A DNA stretch of 34,330 nt from Pseudomonadota bacterium. GTDB lineage: Bacteria > Pseudomonadota > Gammaproteobacteria > Pseudomonadales > Moraxellaceae. Positions 1 through 7,793 of this stretch are shown here, piece after piece. Location of the stretch: contig JAJZHM010000011.1 in assembly GCA_021804485.1 (NCBI GenBank), forward strand, positions 1-34,330, written 5' to 3'. The notes under the pieces were generated by a model. It was not told where the DNA came from. It made no database searches and saw only the letters and a list, made by a program, of their open reading frames with translations. The stretch's first letter is position 1, and each line of letters starts with the position of its first letter. The position numbers were made by a program, and so were the translations under genes.

Positions 1-499
1 TGAGTTTTTTGTGGCCCGCTACCGGGCCCACTACGACGAACAAGGCATCGCACCTGAAACCCTGCAAGCCGTCCTCGCCCGTGAAAGTCTGGAACCGCGC
101 TGTGTCGATCTTCGTGTCCAAGCATTACACCTGTTTATGCAACATCCAGCGCTGATCCATCTAGCCGCTGCTGACCGTCGTGTTCGCCGACTGCTGGAAG
201 GCCACAGTCATGAGGCGGCAGAACACATTGATCCGGGCCTCTTTGAAACCGAGGCTGAACATCGGCTGCATCAGCGTATAGTCGACCTAAATCCGCAGTT
301 GAGTGCTCTGGTTGCTGAGGAGAACTATCAGCAAGCTCTGGAACGACTTGCTGATCTGCGCACTGAGGTCGATGGCTTTTTTGAACAGGTTATGGTTTTG
401 GTTGATCAGGGCAATGTACGCAATAATCGCCTTGGACTGCTGAAGCAACTGCACCATCAGCTGAGTTCTGTGGCTGACCTGTCACTGATTGGACGCTAA
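1..499 (+). CDS. glyS: Glycyl-tRNA synthetase beta subunit, C-terminal part (5' end outside window)
   Basis: This is the last 165 residues of GlyS, the beta subunit of the tetrameric alpha2beta2 glycyl-tRNA synthetase that charges tRNA-Gly in the cytoplasm. The frame is open from base 2 (E-F-F-V-A-R-Y-R...), so the GTG at 11 is internal and not a start. The visible part matches the helical anticodon-binding tail of the family: RYRAHYDEQG near the beginning, then FFEQVMVLVDQ and NRLGLLKQL before the stop, as in GlyS proteins that end in FFDxVMV...RLxLL. The stop is one base before the gmhB start, so the two genes are very probably co-transcribed; a glyS-gmhB pair also occurs in Pseudomonas. 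glyQ should lie upstream outside the window. Confidence 0.95.
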   Translation, partial: EFFVARYRAHYDEQGIAPETLQAVLARESLEPRCVDLRVQALHLFMQHPALIHLAAADRRVRRLLEGHSHEAAEHIDPGLFETEAEHRLHQRIVDLNPQLSALVAEENYQQALERLADLRTEVDGFFEQVMVLVDQGNVRNNRLGLLKQLHHQLSSVADLSLIGR

Positions 500-500
500 T

Positions 501-1061
501 ATGCCGATTTTGGTCTTGGATCGGGACGGTGTTATTAATAAAGATCGGGATGACTATGTCCGCACCGTAGAGCAATGGGTTCCTATCCCAGGCTCGATCG
601 AAGCGATGGCTCGACTTGTTCATGCTGGCTGGGATATTTATATTGCAACCAACCAGTCTGGCCTTGGCCGAGGCTATTACAGCGAGGCAGTCCTTCGTGC
701 TATGCATGAACATATGCGTATTCTGCTGGCTCGTCTTGGTGCCCGGGTTGAAGGCATTGTCTGGTGCCCCCATACCCCATCCCAGTCCTGTGATTGCCGT
801 AAACCGTTGCCAGGCATGCTCGACACCATTCGAGCTCTCGCCGGCCTCAACAGCTTGAGCGGAGTGCCGCTGATTGGCGACAGTATTCGTGACCTGGAAG
901 CAGCCGATGCACGCGCCATGAGGCCCTTTCTGGTTCGCACCGGTAAGGGCCAGATCAGTGAAGAGGAAATCTCCGCCAATCCACAACACTCCTTCCACCA
1001 GGTCAAGATCTACGATGATCTTGCTGCCTGGGCTGATGACTGGCTGATTAATCAGGGTTGA
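501..1061 (+). CDS. gmhB: D-glycero-beta-D-manno-heptose-1,7-bisphosphate 7-phosphatase
   Basis: GmhB removes the 7-phosphate from heptose bisphosphate in the ADP-heptose route that supplies the LPS inner core. The 186-residue protein shows the HAD phosphatase signature DRDGVIN with nucleophile Asp7 and acid/base Asp9, a second motif IATNQSG, the family's zinc loop (Cys-Pro-His ... Cys-Asp-Cys-Arg-Lys-Pro, near residues 92-107), and the metal-binding LIGDSIRDLEAA near residue 130. Length is normal for the family. I chose the ATG at 501, one base after the glyS stop, because the upstream TTG at 489 lies inside glyS and the protein begins properly at MPILVLDRDG. The end overlaps the convergent hydrolase gene by 14 bp. 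Confidence 0.96.
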   Translation: MPILVLDRDGVINKDRDDYVRTVEQWVPIPGSIEAMARLVHAGWDIYIATNQSGLGRGYYSEAVLRAMHEHMRILLARLGARVEGIVWCPHTPSQSCDCRKPLPGMLDTIRALAGLNSLSGVPLIGDSIRDLEAADARAMRPFLVRTGKGQISEEEISANPQHSFHQVKIYDDLAAWADDWLINQG

Positions 1062-2067
1062 TCAGCGTTTTCTCACTCCACATATTGGACTTAATCGGCA
1101 GTCCCTGGAAGAACCGATCAGCATCGCGGGAAGACTGCATCGGAACTTCTTCCATGGTCACATGTCCGCCCCATGGATAGATCACAATGGGCGCTGCAGG
1201 CAAATCATGATGCCAGCGTAACAAAAGCTTGCGCGGCACAAACTGATCTTTGGCACCCCACTCAATCATCATGGGGGTTTTAATCAACGGGATCATTTTC
1301 GCATAGTGTTCGGTTAGAGAAGCCTTACGCAGGGCGACCAGTGTTTTCATCATGGCCACCCGATTGCCCTGACGCTGGGAGAGATCGTAATAGCGCTCAA
1401 TAATTCCATCATTCAATCGGTCAGGGTCAGCATACACTTCGCGCGCCACATGGGTCACCAAGGCGCGTGGTGCTCCAAGATAGCTCAGATCACGAATCCC
1501 TGGGGTTGTCATGAAATTGATAATCGGCGGCAGTTTTTGCGGATACCCCAAGGGCTGAATCAGGACCATTTTGTCAATCCGTTCTGGATGGTGCAAGGCA
1601 TACATCCAGGCAATCATACCCCCTTGAGAATTGCCCGCCAGATCAAACCGATCCAGTTTGATCGCATCAACAAAGTCACTAAAAAACTGTTCCAGGTGCT
1701 CGGGGGAGTAATCATCTGAGCCCTTAAGGGGACCTGTAAGACCATTGCCCGGCATATCGAGCCGCACGATGCGGTAGCTACGACCCAGATAGTGTACCCA
1801 GCCATCCCAGGTCTGCATGGAGGCCATAACGGCATGCACCAACACCAGAGTTGGCCCGTCTGCATTACCTTCAATCCGATAATGTACAGGAGTCCCATCG
1901 ACCACGACAAACCGGGAAAAACGGTTGGCATAGCGAGCCTTGAGCACATCCATAGACTGATGGCCCATGCCCAGCGAGCTGCATCCCGTCATAACGATAA
2001 AGGACACTGCCAATAGAAAGCTGATCAAACGCCTTACCCGCATCTTCCCTGCGCCCAGGTCCGCCAT
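1048..2067 (-). CDS. Alpha/beta hydrolase lipoprotein (esterase/lipase-like)
   Basis: A 339-residue alpha/beta-hydrolase-fold enzyme. The start at 2067 is preferred because an AAGGA lies six bases upstream; the ATG at 2073 directly abuts it. The N-terminus has basic residues, a hydrophobic stretch and a lipobox-like M-T-G-C (Cys29) followed by Ser-Ser, which predicts export, lipidation and probably outer-membrane placement. The nucleophile elbow is GNSQGG (Ser147); the likely acid is Asp274 in WGAKDQF and the base His302 in GGHVTMEE. The oxyanion region is LVHAVMAS. Substrate is unknown: an ester of a hydrophobic acid is a reasonable guess given the neighbouring wax-ester synthase and lipase foldase. 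It is not a family I.1/I.2 lipase, which would carry GHSHGG. It is convergent with gmhB and divergent from the SDR gene. Confidence 0.85.
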   Translation of the reverse strand: MADLGAGKMRVRRLISFLLAVSFIVMTGCSSLGMGHQSMDVLKARYANRFSRFVVVDGTPVHYRIEGNADGPTLVLVHAVMASMQTWDGWVHYLGRSYRIVRLDMPGNGLTGPLKGSDDYSPEHLEQFFSDFVDAIKLDRFDLAGNSQGGMIAWMYALHHPERIDKMVLIQPLGYPQKLPPIINFMTTPGIRDLSYLGAPRALVTHVAREVYADPDRLNDGIIERYYDLSQRQGNRVAMMKTLVALRKASLTEHYAKMIPLIKTPMMIEWGAKDQFVPRKLLLRWHHDLPAAPIVIYPWGGHVTMEEVPMQSSRDADRFFQGLPIKSNMWSEKTLINPD

Positions 2068-2103
2068 AATCATTCCTTGTACACTTTTTAGCTACTGCGT
2101 TCC

Positions 2104-2109
2104 ATTATA
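2104..2109 (-). promoter_or_regulatory. Candidate -10 element of the lipoprotein hydrolase gene
   Basis: The minus strand reads TATAAT, a perfect sigma-70 -10 hexamer, about 37 bp upstream of the chosen start. Seventeen bases further upstream is TCGGTT, a poor -35 match, so the promoter would be weak or activator-dependent. The call rests on the hexamer alone. Confidence 0.35.
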
Positions 2110-2290
2110 GCCCTGATTTCAGTTGAAACCGAGCCATGCATACCGCCATGATTACCATAGAGCAACAAAGACATCAACCCGATGTCACCTATTGCGTTAG
2201 GATCGGTGAATTTGCCTGAAAAAATTGTCATGGAGGTCATTCTGTTCCCGTTCGGGCATGATAGTCTAGATGTCGAGGGAGGGAAGACCA

Positions 2291-3043
2291 ATGAACACAA
2301 TGAAAAAAAGGAAGGTCTGGATCACTGGGGCGAGCAGCGGTATTGGGCGGGCCCTAGCCATAGAACTGGCTGGTAAAGGTTATGATCTGGCGCTGACAGC
2401 ACGCAGGGTTGATCTGCTCAGGAGCTTACGAGATGAACTGCAGGGCTATCCGGTTCATATTGAGGTTGCCGAGCTTGATGTATCCCGGCCTGACGACATA
2501 CCGGACGTTCTGGAACGGCTGGTCGAAGCCTTGGGAGGACTCGATATTGCCATTGCCAATGCGGGCATTACTCATGTACACCGTACCGGCGATCTTCAGC
2601 ACATTGCAAAAGAATATCAGGTGATCCAGACAAACGTGATCGGCGCGATTGCCACATTGAATGCCGCTGCAGCGCAGTTTCTCAAGCAGGGACATGGCCA
2701 GCTTGTCGGAATTTCCTCGGTCGCAGCTTGGTTAACACTACCAGGCAGTGCGACTTATTGTGCTTCCAAGGCAGCCCTGACCGCTTGGCTTAATGCTGTC
2801 CGCGTCGAACTTGAACCACATGGAATTCAGGTTCTGAGCGTACATCCTGGCTTTATCGAAACGGATATCGCTCCCAACATGAAGCGCTATCCTTTTGTTA
2901 TTACGGCTGAATCCGCTGCCACATCGATTGCACAGGCACTCGGCACAACAACGCGAACACTGGTTGTGCCGCAATGGCCCTGGCAGTATCTTGTTCCTGT
3001 GCTGCGCCGGATTCCAGATCGTCTGTTGCAGCGCATGCTTTAG
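2291..3043 (+). CDS. Short-chain dehydrogenase/reductase (SDR)
   Basis: A 250-residue classical SDR, an NAD(P)-dependent oxidoreductase of unknown substrate. It has the dinucleotide-binding TGASSGIG (residues 12-19), NAG at 90-92, Asn115, the catalytic Ser143 in GISS, and Tyr156-x3-Lys160 in YCASK. Arg38-Arg39 after the second strand (LTARR) favours NADP(H). The start at 2291 is chosen over 2270 because a GAGGGAGGGAAG Shine-Dalgarno stretch sits just before it. The C-terminus is basic and amphipathic (VPVLRRIPDRLLQRML), which may let it contact membranes. The wax-ester synthase begins 15 bp downstream, so the two form an operon. It could reduce a fatty ketone, aldehyde or acyl intermediate, but it lacks the length of Acr1-type fatty acyl-CoA reductases. 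Confidence 0.88.
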   Translation: MNTMKKRKVWITGASSGIGRALAIELAGKGYDLALTARRVDLLRSLRDELQGYPVHIEVAELDVSRPDDIPDVLERLVEALGGLDIAIANAGITHVHRTGDLQHIAKEYQVIQTNVIGAIATLNAAAAQFLKQGHGQLVGISSVAAWLTLPGSATYCASKAALTAWLNAVRVELEPHGIQVLSVHPGFIETDIAPNMKRYPFVITAESAATSIAQALGTTTRTLVVPQWPWQYLVPVLRRIPDRLLQRML

Positions 3044-3058
3044 CAAGGAGGTTAGGAG

Positions 3059-4432
3059 ATGAAACCCTTAGGCCCAGTTGACCAGCTTTTCCTCTGGATG
3101 GAACGCCGCCAGCAACCCATGCATGTGGCCGGACTTCAGTTATTTACCTATCCTGAAGACGCAGGCCCCCGCTACGTCAGTGATCTTGCCGAGCAGTTGC
3201 GTGCGTTCAAAACACCTGTTTATCCCTTTAACCAGCGCCTTGAAACACGTCTGGGTCAGGCATTCTGGGAAGAAGATCACCAGTTTGATCTGGAGCACCA
3301 CTTTCGCCATGAGGCCTTGCCCAAACCAGGCCGGATTCGTGAACTTTTGGCGCTCGTGTCTGCCGAGCACAGCAATTTGCTTGATCGGGCCCGGCCCCTG
3401 TGGGAAGTTCACCTCATTGAAGGCATCCAGGGTAAACGTTTTGCTCTTTACAGCAAAATTCATCACAGCGTAGTTGATGGCGTCTCGGCCATGCGGATGG
3501 GGATGCGTGCCCTCTCCACTGATTCTGAAGAACGCAACTTGCCGCCACTATGGGCTCGGCCACAAAAGCGCCGGGAACTGACCCTGCCCAATGTAGCGGA
3601 TATGGCAACGGGTCTGGCCCGATTGACATCGGGGCTGGGGGCACAGGTTACGACCATGCCGACCGTCATTCGGGAAGTGATGCGCTCCATGCAAAAGGCG
3701 CGCAAGGACCCTGACTATGTCTCAGTCTTCCAGGCCCCGGAGTGCATTCTCAATACCCGCATCACCGGCTCAAGGCGTTTTGCAGCCCAGTCCTATTCGC
3801 TGTCGCGTATTCGGGCCATTGCCCGAGCCATGGACTGCACCATTAACGATGTGGTTCTCACCATCTGCGGGGGCGCTCTACGCGAGTACCTGATCAGTCA
3901 GCGAGCCTTGCCTGATCGCCCCCTGATTGCCATGGTTCCCCTTAACCTTCGCCAGGACGACAGTGTCGGGGGAAATGAGATTGCCATGATTCTGGCCAAT
4001 CTTGGGACCCATATCGCCGACCCAGCCCATCGGCTGCAGGTCGTACGTGCTTCGGTGCTCGACGCCAAACACCGTTTCAGCCAGATGACCCCAGCTGAAA
4101 TTCTTAATTATACCGCTTTGACTCTGGCACCGGGAGGAATGCATCTGCTCACCGGCCTGGCACCTTCATGGTTGGCATTCAACGTCGTTATTTCTAATGT
4201 ACCAGGTCCTAAGGAGCCGTTGTACTGGAACGGTGCGCGACTTCAGGGAATCTATCCGGTATCGATTGTGCTTGACCGCATGGCAATCAATATCACGCTA
4301 ACCAGCTATGTTGACTCTCTTGAGTTTGGCATCATTGCCTGTCGGCGCACACTCCCTTCCGTGCAGAGACTGCTGGATTATCTGGAAACCAACATCGTCG
4401 AACTGGAGCGCGCAGCCGGCATTATTCCTTAA
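3059..4432 (+). CDS. Wax ester synthase / diacylglycerol acyltransferase (WS/DGAT)
   Basis: A 457-residue bifunctional acyltransferase that joins acyl-CoA to fatty alcohols (wax esters) or diacylglycerol (triacylglycerol), making storage lipid at the inner-membrane face. The active-site motif HHxxxDG is intact as HHSVVDG (His135, His136, Asp140). Other family marks are PLWE (113-116), the N-terminal PVDQLFLWMERRQQPMHV, the TINDVVLTICGGALR segment in the second half, and NVVISNVPGP near the C-terminus. Length fits the AtfA family. A strong AAGGAGGTTAGGAG ribosome site lies directly before the ATG. The upstream SDR is in the same operon. The gene ends 16 bp from the convergent lipase foldase, with no room for a clear terminator. 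Confidence 0.95.
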   Translation: MKPLGPVDQLFLWMERRQQPMHVAGLQLFTYPEDAGPRYVSDLAEQLRAFKTPVYPFNQRLETRLGQAFWEEDHQFDLEHHFRHEALPKPGRIRELLALVSAEHSNLLDRARPLWEVHLIEGIQGKRFALYSKIHHSVVDGVSAMRMGMRALSTDSEERNLPPLWARPQKRRELTLPNVADMATGLARLTSGLGAQVTTMPTVIREVMRSMQKARKDPDYVSVFQAPECILNTRITGSRRFAAQSYSLSRIRAIARAMDCTINDVVLTICGGALREYLISQRALPDRPLIAMVPLNLRQDDSVGGNEIAMILANLGTHIADPAHRLQVVRASVLDAKHRFSQMTPAEILNYTALTLAPGGMHLLTGLAPSWLAFNVVISNVPGPKEPLYWNGARLQGIYPVSIVLDRMAINITLTSYVDSLEFGIIACRRTLPSVQRLLDYLETNIVELERAAGIIP

Positions 4433-4448
4433 GTTGGTACGAAGCGAC

Positions 4449-5492
4449 TCACAGCGCGCCTGCACTGCGGTTTGCAGGCGTTGCTGCTTGCTCCTGTTCC
4501 AAGGCATGCACCCGAATCTGCTCTTGGGGCGAAAACAAACTGCTGCGCAACTGATCCACCTGATTTTGCTGCTCATCAGGACTTAAGGCACTATTGTTCA
4601 TCAAGGCCGACCTTTGCTGCAAGAACTGCTGTACCTTGCCATCAAACTGGTTTTGAGCCTGATCCAAAGTTTCCAGACGGTCGGCAGCCGCGGCTCCTAC
4701 CAGATTTTCACGGATCTGGCGTAGCTGGGCAGCCGATCCATGGCGTTTCTTCCAATCAGAAGTCAAAGTCTGGAGCGACTCATACTGGATCTGAGGTTGC
4801 ATGGACTGACGCAACTGCATTGGCAAGGTATCGAGGGCCTCGGCAAGAGCCGATGCCTTAGCCTCAGGGCTCAGTTGGGTATTCTGCATGATCTGCATCC
4901 GGGTCAAGGTATACTGGTCATAAACTTCCTGTTCACCAAAGAACGCCTGCAGAACATCCGGTTCAAAATACTGTTTACGCAAACTCTGTAAAGCACTCAT
5001 GCGTCCTCGCAGAATCGCCAGATCCGGGTGAGGGCCGGTCGAACTATCGGGCAGATTCTGTGTGGCTTTCTTGTAGGCAATATATTCATCGAGAATATGC
5101 AGAGCTTGGGTTTCAGCTTGGGTCGAAAGGTGATGACTATGAATATAGGCCTTGATACGGTTCAGAATAATGCTGACCGGCTCTTCACCTTGGGCACTCA
5201 GAAAAAAATCAAACAGGTCGCGCAAGGCTCGGCTCAAAATCAGATGACCATTGGCATCCATCTGCAGACCATCCGGAACATCAGCTCCCTGCAAGCTGTG
5301 GGGCAGGGCCTCAAGACCGGTCACAAAGCGAGGCAAGGATGGTAAGGCGACCGTGTTCAGTGCCGCTGCAGACACTCCGGCTTGACCTGCATCAGCCGAA
5401 CGCTGCTCACGTTGCTGCAACACGATAAATAACAGCAACAGCGCCAAAGCAAGTACGAGCAACCAGCGGATCATGCGTACACGAGATTTCAT
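4449..5492 (-). CDS. lifO: Lipase-specific foldase (steric chaperone), LifO/LipB family
   Basis: A 347-residue inner-membrane-anchored periplasmic chaperone that folds secreted class I.1/I.2 lipases before type II export. It has a short basic N-terminus, one membrane segment (about residues 10-26), an Ala/Gln-rich linker, and then the helical foldase domain. The family motif RxxFDxxLSA is present as R91-D-L-F-D-F-F-L-S-A100, followed by GE. The remainder is Gln-rich helices (LRKQYFEPDVLQAFFGEQE; LSPEAKASALAEAL), including the FGEQE segment typical of the family. I chose the ATG at 5492 because AGGAA lies seven bases upstream; the TTG at 5498 is less likely. A lipA gene normally sits immediately upstream; none is present here, so the foldase appears orphan within this window. 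Confidence 0.92.
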   Translation of the reverse strand: MKSRVRMIRWLLVLALALLLLFIVLQQREQRSADAGQAGVSAAALNTVALPSLPRFVTGLEALPHSLQGADVPDGLQMDANGHLILSRALRDLFDFFLSAQGEEPVSIILNRIKAYIHSHHLSTQAETQALHILDEYIAYKKATQNLPDSSTGPHPDLAILRGRMSALQSLRKQYFEPDVLQAFFGEQEVYDQYTLTRMQIMQNTQLSPEAKASALAEALDTLPMQLRQSMQPQIQYESLQTLTSDWKKRHGSAAQLRQIRENLVGAAAADRLETLDQAQNQFDGKVQQFLQQRSALMNNSALSPDEQQNQVDQLRSSLFSPQEQIRVHALEQEQAATPANRSAGAL

Positions 5493-5671
5493 GTCCAATT
5501 TCCTGAATCTGATGATGGAGTAGCGTTATGGTTATTGGTGGCGATACACTCTGAGTCTCCCCAATCCAGAAGCTCATCGTCATGCATGGCGCAAAGCATA
5601 TCGATCCTGTCCCAAAGGTCAAGATTTTCCTCCTGAACGGTTCTGTGATGCTTCTTCTTGTCCTGCTGCAT
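5489..5671 (-). CDS. Possible small acidic ORF coupled to lifO (tentative)
   Basis: A 60-codon ORF whose TGA overlaps the lifO ATG as ATGA, the usual geometry of translational coupling. AGGA lies two bases before its ATG. The predicted peptide has a basic start (MQQDKKKHHR), an acidic helix-like middle (ENLDLWDRIDMLCAMHDDE) and a polar tail; no signal peptide and no family that I recognise. It is antisense to the beginning of the PEBP gene, whose own start is uncertain, so it may be only a shadow ORF. It is listed because of the stop/start overlap with lifO. Confidence 0.25.
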   Translation of the reverse strand: MQQDKKKHHRTVQEENLDLWDRIDMLCAMHDDELLDWGDSECIATNNHNATPSSDSGNWT

Positions 5672-6142
5672 TGTCCTGGAGCAGTGGCATTGCGACTTTA
5701 CAGTCCTGACCTGAGGCAAGGGGGCTGGTTTCAACCCAAACAGCTTTTTCATGGAGATGGCTGTACCGGCCTTAATCAACCTCCTGATCTGTACTGGACT
5801 GATATACCCAAGGGAACACGCAGTTTGGCAATAACCCTGTTCGACCCCGATGCGGCGAACGGGCAGGGGTGGTGGCATTGGATTGCCTTTAATATTCCGG
5901 CCGTTGCCCAGCATCTGGCCTCGCACCCTAAGGCCTTGCAAAGCGCTGAGAATGATTTTGGCAGCCAAGGCTATGGAGGTCCGTGCCCACCGATCGGGGA
6001 CGCACCACACCATTATCTTTTTACCCTGTTTGCCCTACCGCTATCGCCCCTGCCAGCCTTTAGCGACCGGAACACACTGATCCAATGGCTGAACCAGCAT
6101 GCGCTCGCAAAAGCAACCCTGGGTGGTCGTTACGGACGCTAA
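5582..6142 (+). CDS. Secreted PEBP/YbhB-YbcL family protein (Raf kinase inhibitor-like)
   Basis: A phosphatidylethanolamine-binding-protein fold of the bacterial YbhB/YbcL branch, about 186 residues. Family marks are LTLFDPDA followed by WWHWIAFNIP (the DPDAP...HW block), GSQGYGGPCPP (the GPxPP anion/ligand-site loop) and HHYLFTLFAL. A hydrophobic N-terminal stretch ending in PGAVA before LRLYSPDL predicts export to the periplasm. The start is uncertain: the ATG at 5582 gives a basic n-region before the hydrophobic core but has no good ribosome site; the ATG at 5648 would leave a very short signal peptide. The ligand and physiological role of these bacterial proteins are not firmly known. It is divergent from lifO. 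Confidence 0.85.
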   Translation: MHGAKHIDPVPKVKIFLLNGSVMLLLVLLHCPGAVALRLYSPDLRQGGWFQPKQLFHGDGCTGLNQPPDLYWTDIPKGTRSLAITLFDPDAANGQGWWHWIAFNIPAVAQHLASHPKALQSAENDFGSQGYGGPCPPIGDAPHHYLFTLFALPLSPLPAFSDRNTLIQWLNQHALAKATLGGRYGR

Positions 6143-6290
6143 GCGATCAACCAATCAGGACAGCTGAGAGCGCCGATCCGGACGAATGCCGTTCATCTTT
6201 GCCAAAAAACGCTTAGACGGGCAGGATCAGCGCAGAAACCTTAGCAACATACCCCAAGATTGTCATAACAATACAACAAGAGGCTGATCC

Positions 6291-7706
6291 ATGAATCGTT
6301 TGCTCACTATTGTGCTGTCCCTAATGATGTTATCACCCGCATGGGCTGCACTGCACAGTTCGGGTGGCTGGATGCGCGATGACCAAAATCGGGTGGTGAT
6401 GCTGCATGGCGTGAATGTAGTCTGGAAGTCCAGTCCCTATGTGGCACCAAACGCCTTGAACGGCTTTACCGCTCAGGATGCCGACTGGCTGAAGGCGCAT
6501 GGATTCAACTCGGTACGTCTTGGGGTGCTGTTCGCAGGTGTCATGCCTCAACGAGGTTCGATCAATAGCAGCTACCTGAATCAGGTAGACCGTATCGTGC
6601 AGTTGCTTGCAGAACGCGGAATTTACTCCTTGCTCGACTTCCATCAGGATCTTTACAACGAAAAATACAAGGGTGAGGGTTTTCCATCCTGGGCGGTCTA
6701 TGATTACGGTATTCCCAGTTTCTACAACCCTGGATTTCCCGCGGGCTATCTGACCTGGAATGTTGAAACCGCGTACCATAATTTCTGGTACAACACCAAC
6801 AACGTCTGGATGTATTATCAGCAGGCACTCATGGCGGTCGCACAGAAATGGGCCAACCAGCCTTATCTCGCAGGCTATGATGTCATCAATGAGCCTGCTC
6901 CGGGCTACGAATATGTCAGCTGCTTTCTGGCCCAGGGATGCAGTGACTTTGACCATATTCTGCAAAATTTTGAAACTAACATGCAGGCAGGTATCCGCCG
7001 TGTCGACCAAAAACATATCATCTGGGTTGAACCCAACATTCTTTTTGATTTTGGCATCCCCAGCTATCTGAATCAGTCCAGCAACTGGCAAGATAAAAAC
7101 AATATCGGCTTTTCATGGCACAACTACTGCCTGACCCAGTCAGCTGCCAATACTCTTGGTTTTCCTGCACCAGCTTCCTGTATGGATCCTGAATCTGCTG
7201 CGTTTTCGCATGCCCGCTCGACCCAGAGCCGACTTCAGTCTGCTTCATTTATGACAGAATTCGGCTCAAGTGACGACCTCGGAGATATTAGCCGGGTAAC
7301 GCAACTGGCGGATCAGAATCTCAGTAGCTGGAACTACTGGGCCTACAAAACATTTAATGATCCTACCGGTTCGGGTCAGACCGAAAGCATGTTCAGTAAT
7401 GACCAGGATACCGGTTCGGTCAAGACCGGCAAGCTGGCCTTACTTGAGCGCGCATATCCCCAGGCAACCGCAGGTACTCCGATCAGCTTATCGTTTGATC
7501 CGGCCAGTGGTAACTTTAGCTACAGCTATACGGCAGAACCTGCCAGCGGACCCACCGTCATCTATGTCCCCTCACTGCATTACCCCAATGGTTATTCAGT
7601 TTCTGTGCAAGGTGCCCAGGTGATCTCGGCCCCGAACAGCAGCAACCTGATGCTGCAGAACAATGGCACCGGTCAAACCGTTCAGGTTCATATTTGGGCT
7701 CGTTAG
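6291..7706 (+). CDS. Secreted GH5 glycoside hydrolase, endoglycoceramidase-like
   Basis: A 471-residue exported enzyme. Residues 1-19 form a Sec signal peptide (cleavage after PAWA). The TIM-barrel then shows VVMLHGVNVVWKSSPY, LKAHGFNSVRLGVLFAGVMP, LLDFHQDLYNEKYKGEGFPSWA, GYDVINEPAPG with acid/base Glu201, WVEPN, and the nucleophile Glu323 in FMTEFGSSDD. The combination DFHQDLY-GEGFPSWA-NEPxPG is that of GH5 endoglycoceramidases, which cut the whole glycan from glycosphingolipids, rather than cellulases. The last 85 residues form a beta-sandwich-like C-terminal domain (ISLSFDPASGNFSYSY...), as in that group. A ribosome site AAGAGG precedes the ATG. Exact glycan specificity cannot be read from the sequence; a related glucosylceramidase or beta-glucanase activity is possible. 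Confidence 0.88.
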   Translation: MNRLLTIVLSLMMLSPAWAALHSSGGWMRDDQNRVVMLHGVNVVWKSSPYVAPNALNGFTAQDADWLKAHGFNSVRLGVLFAGVMPQRGSINSSYLNQVDRIVQLLAERGIYSLLDFHQDLYNEKYKGEGFPSWAVYDYGIPSFYNPGFPAGYLTWNVETAYHNFWYNTNNVWMYYQQALMAVAQKWANQPYLAGYDVINEPAPGYEYVSCFLAQGCSDFDHILQNFETNMQAGIRRVDQKHIIWVEPNILFDFGIPSYLNQSSNWQDKNNIGFSWHNYCLTQSAANTLGFPAPASCMDPESAAFSHARSTQSRLQSASFMTEFGSSDDLGDISRVTQLADQNLSSWNYWAYKTFNDPTGSGQTESMFSNDQDTGSVKTGKLALLERAYPQATAGTPISLSFDPASGNFSYSYTAEPASGPTVIYVPSLHYPNGYSVSVQGAQVISAPNSSNLMLQNNGTGQTVQVHIWAR

Positions 7707-7731
7707 ACGTATTTAATCAGTAAGCCAAGTT

Positions 7732-7765
7732 ACCCCAGTCTTTGATTCAATACGAAGGCTGGGGT
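7732..7765. terminator. Hairpin between convergent GH5 and uvrD genes
   Basis: ACCCCAGTCTT and AAGGCTGGGGT form an 11-bp stem (one G-U pair) around a 12-base loop. On the plus strand it is followed by TTTAAG, a weak U-tract, so it is a plausible terminator for the GH5 gene; on the minus strand the tail is not U-rich. Its place between two convergent stops supports a bidirectional role. Confidence 0.6.
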
Positions 7766-7793
7766 TTAAGATAGAAAACAATATCAAGCACCA

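Noticed and set aside
390-998. 202-codon minus-strand frame opposite gmhB
   Set aside because: It lies antisense to glyS and gmhB, which carry clear family motifs, and its product has no recognisable domain or ribosome site.
3044-3058. Independent promoter for the wax-ester synthase
   Set aside because: The 15-bp gap holds only a strong ribosome site; co-transcription with the SDR is sufficient.
6333-7091. 252-codon minus-strand frame inside the GH5 gene
   Set aside because: It is wholly antisense to a gene with intact signal peptide and catalytic residues, and the translation has no family features.
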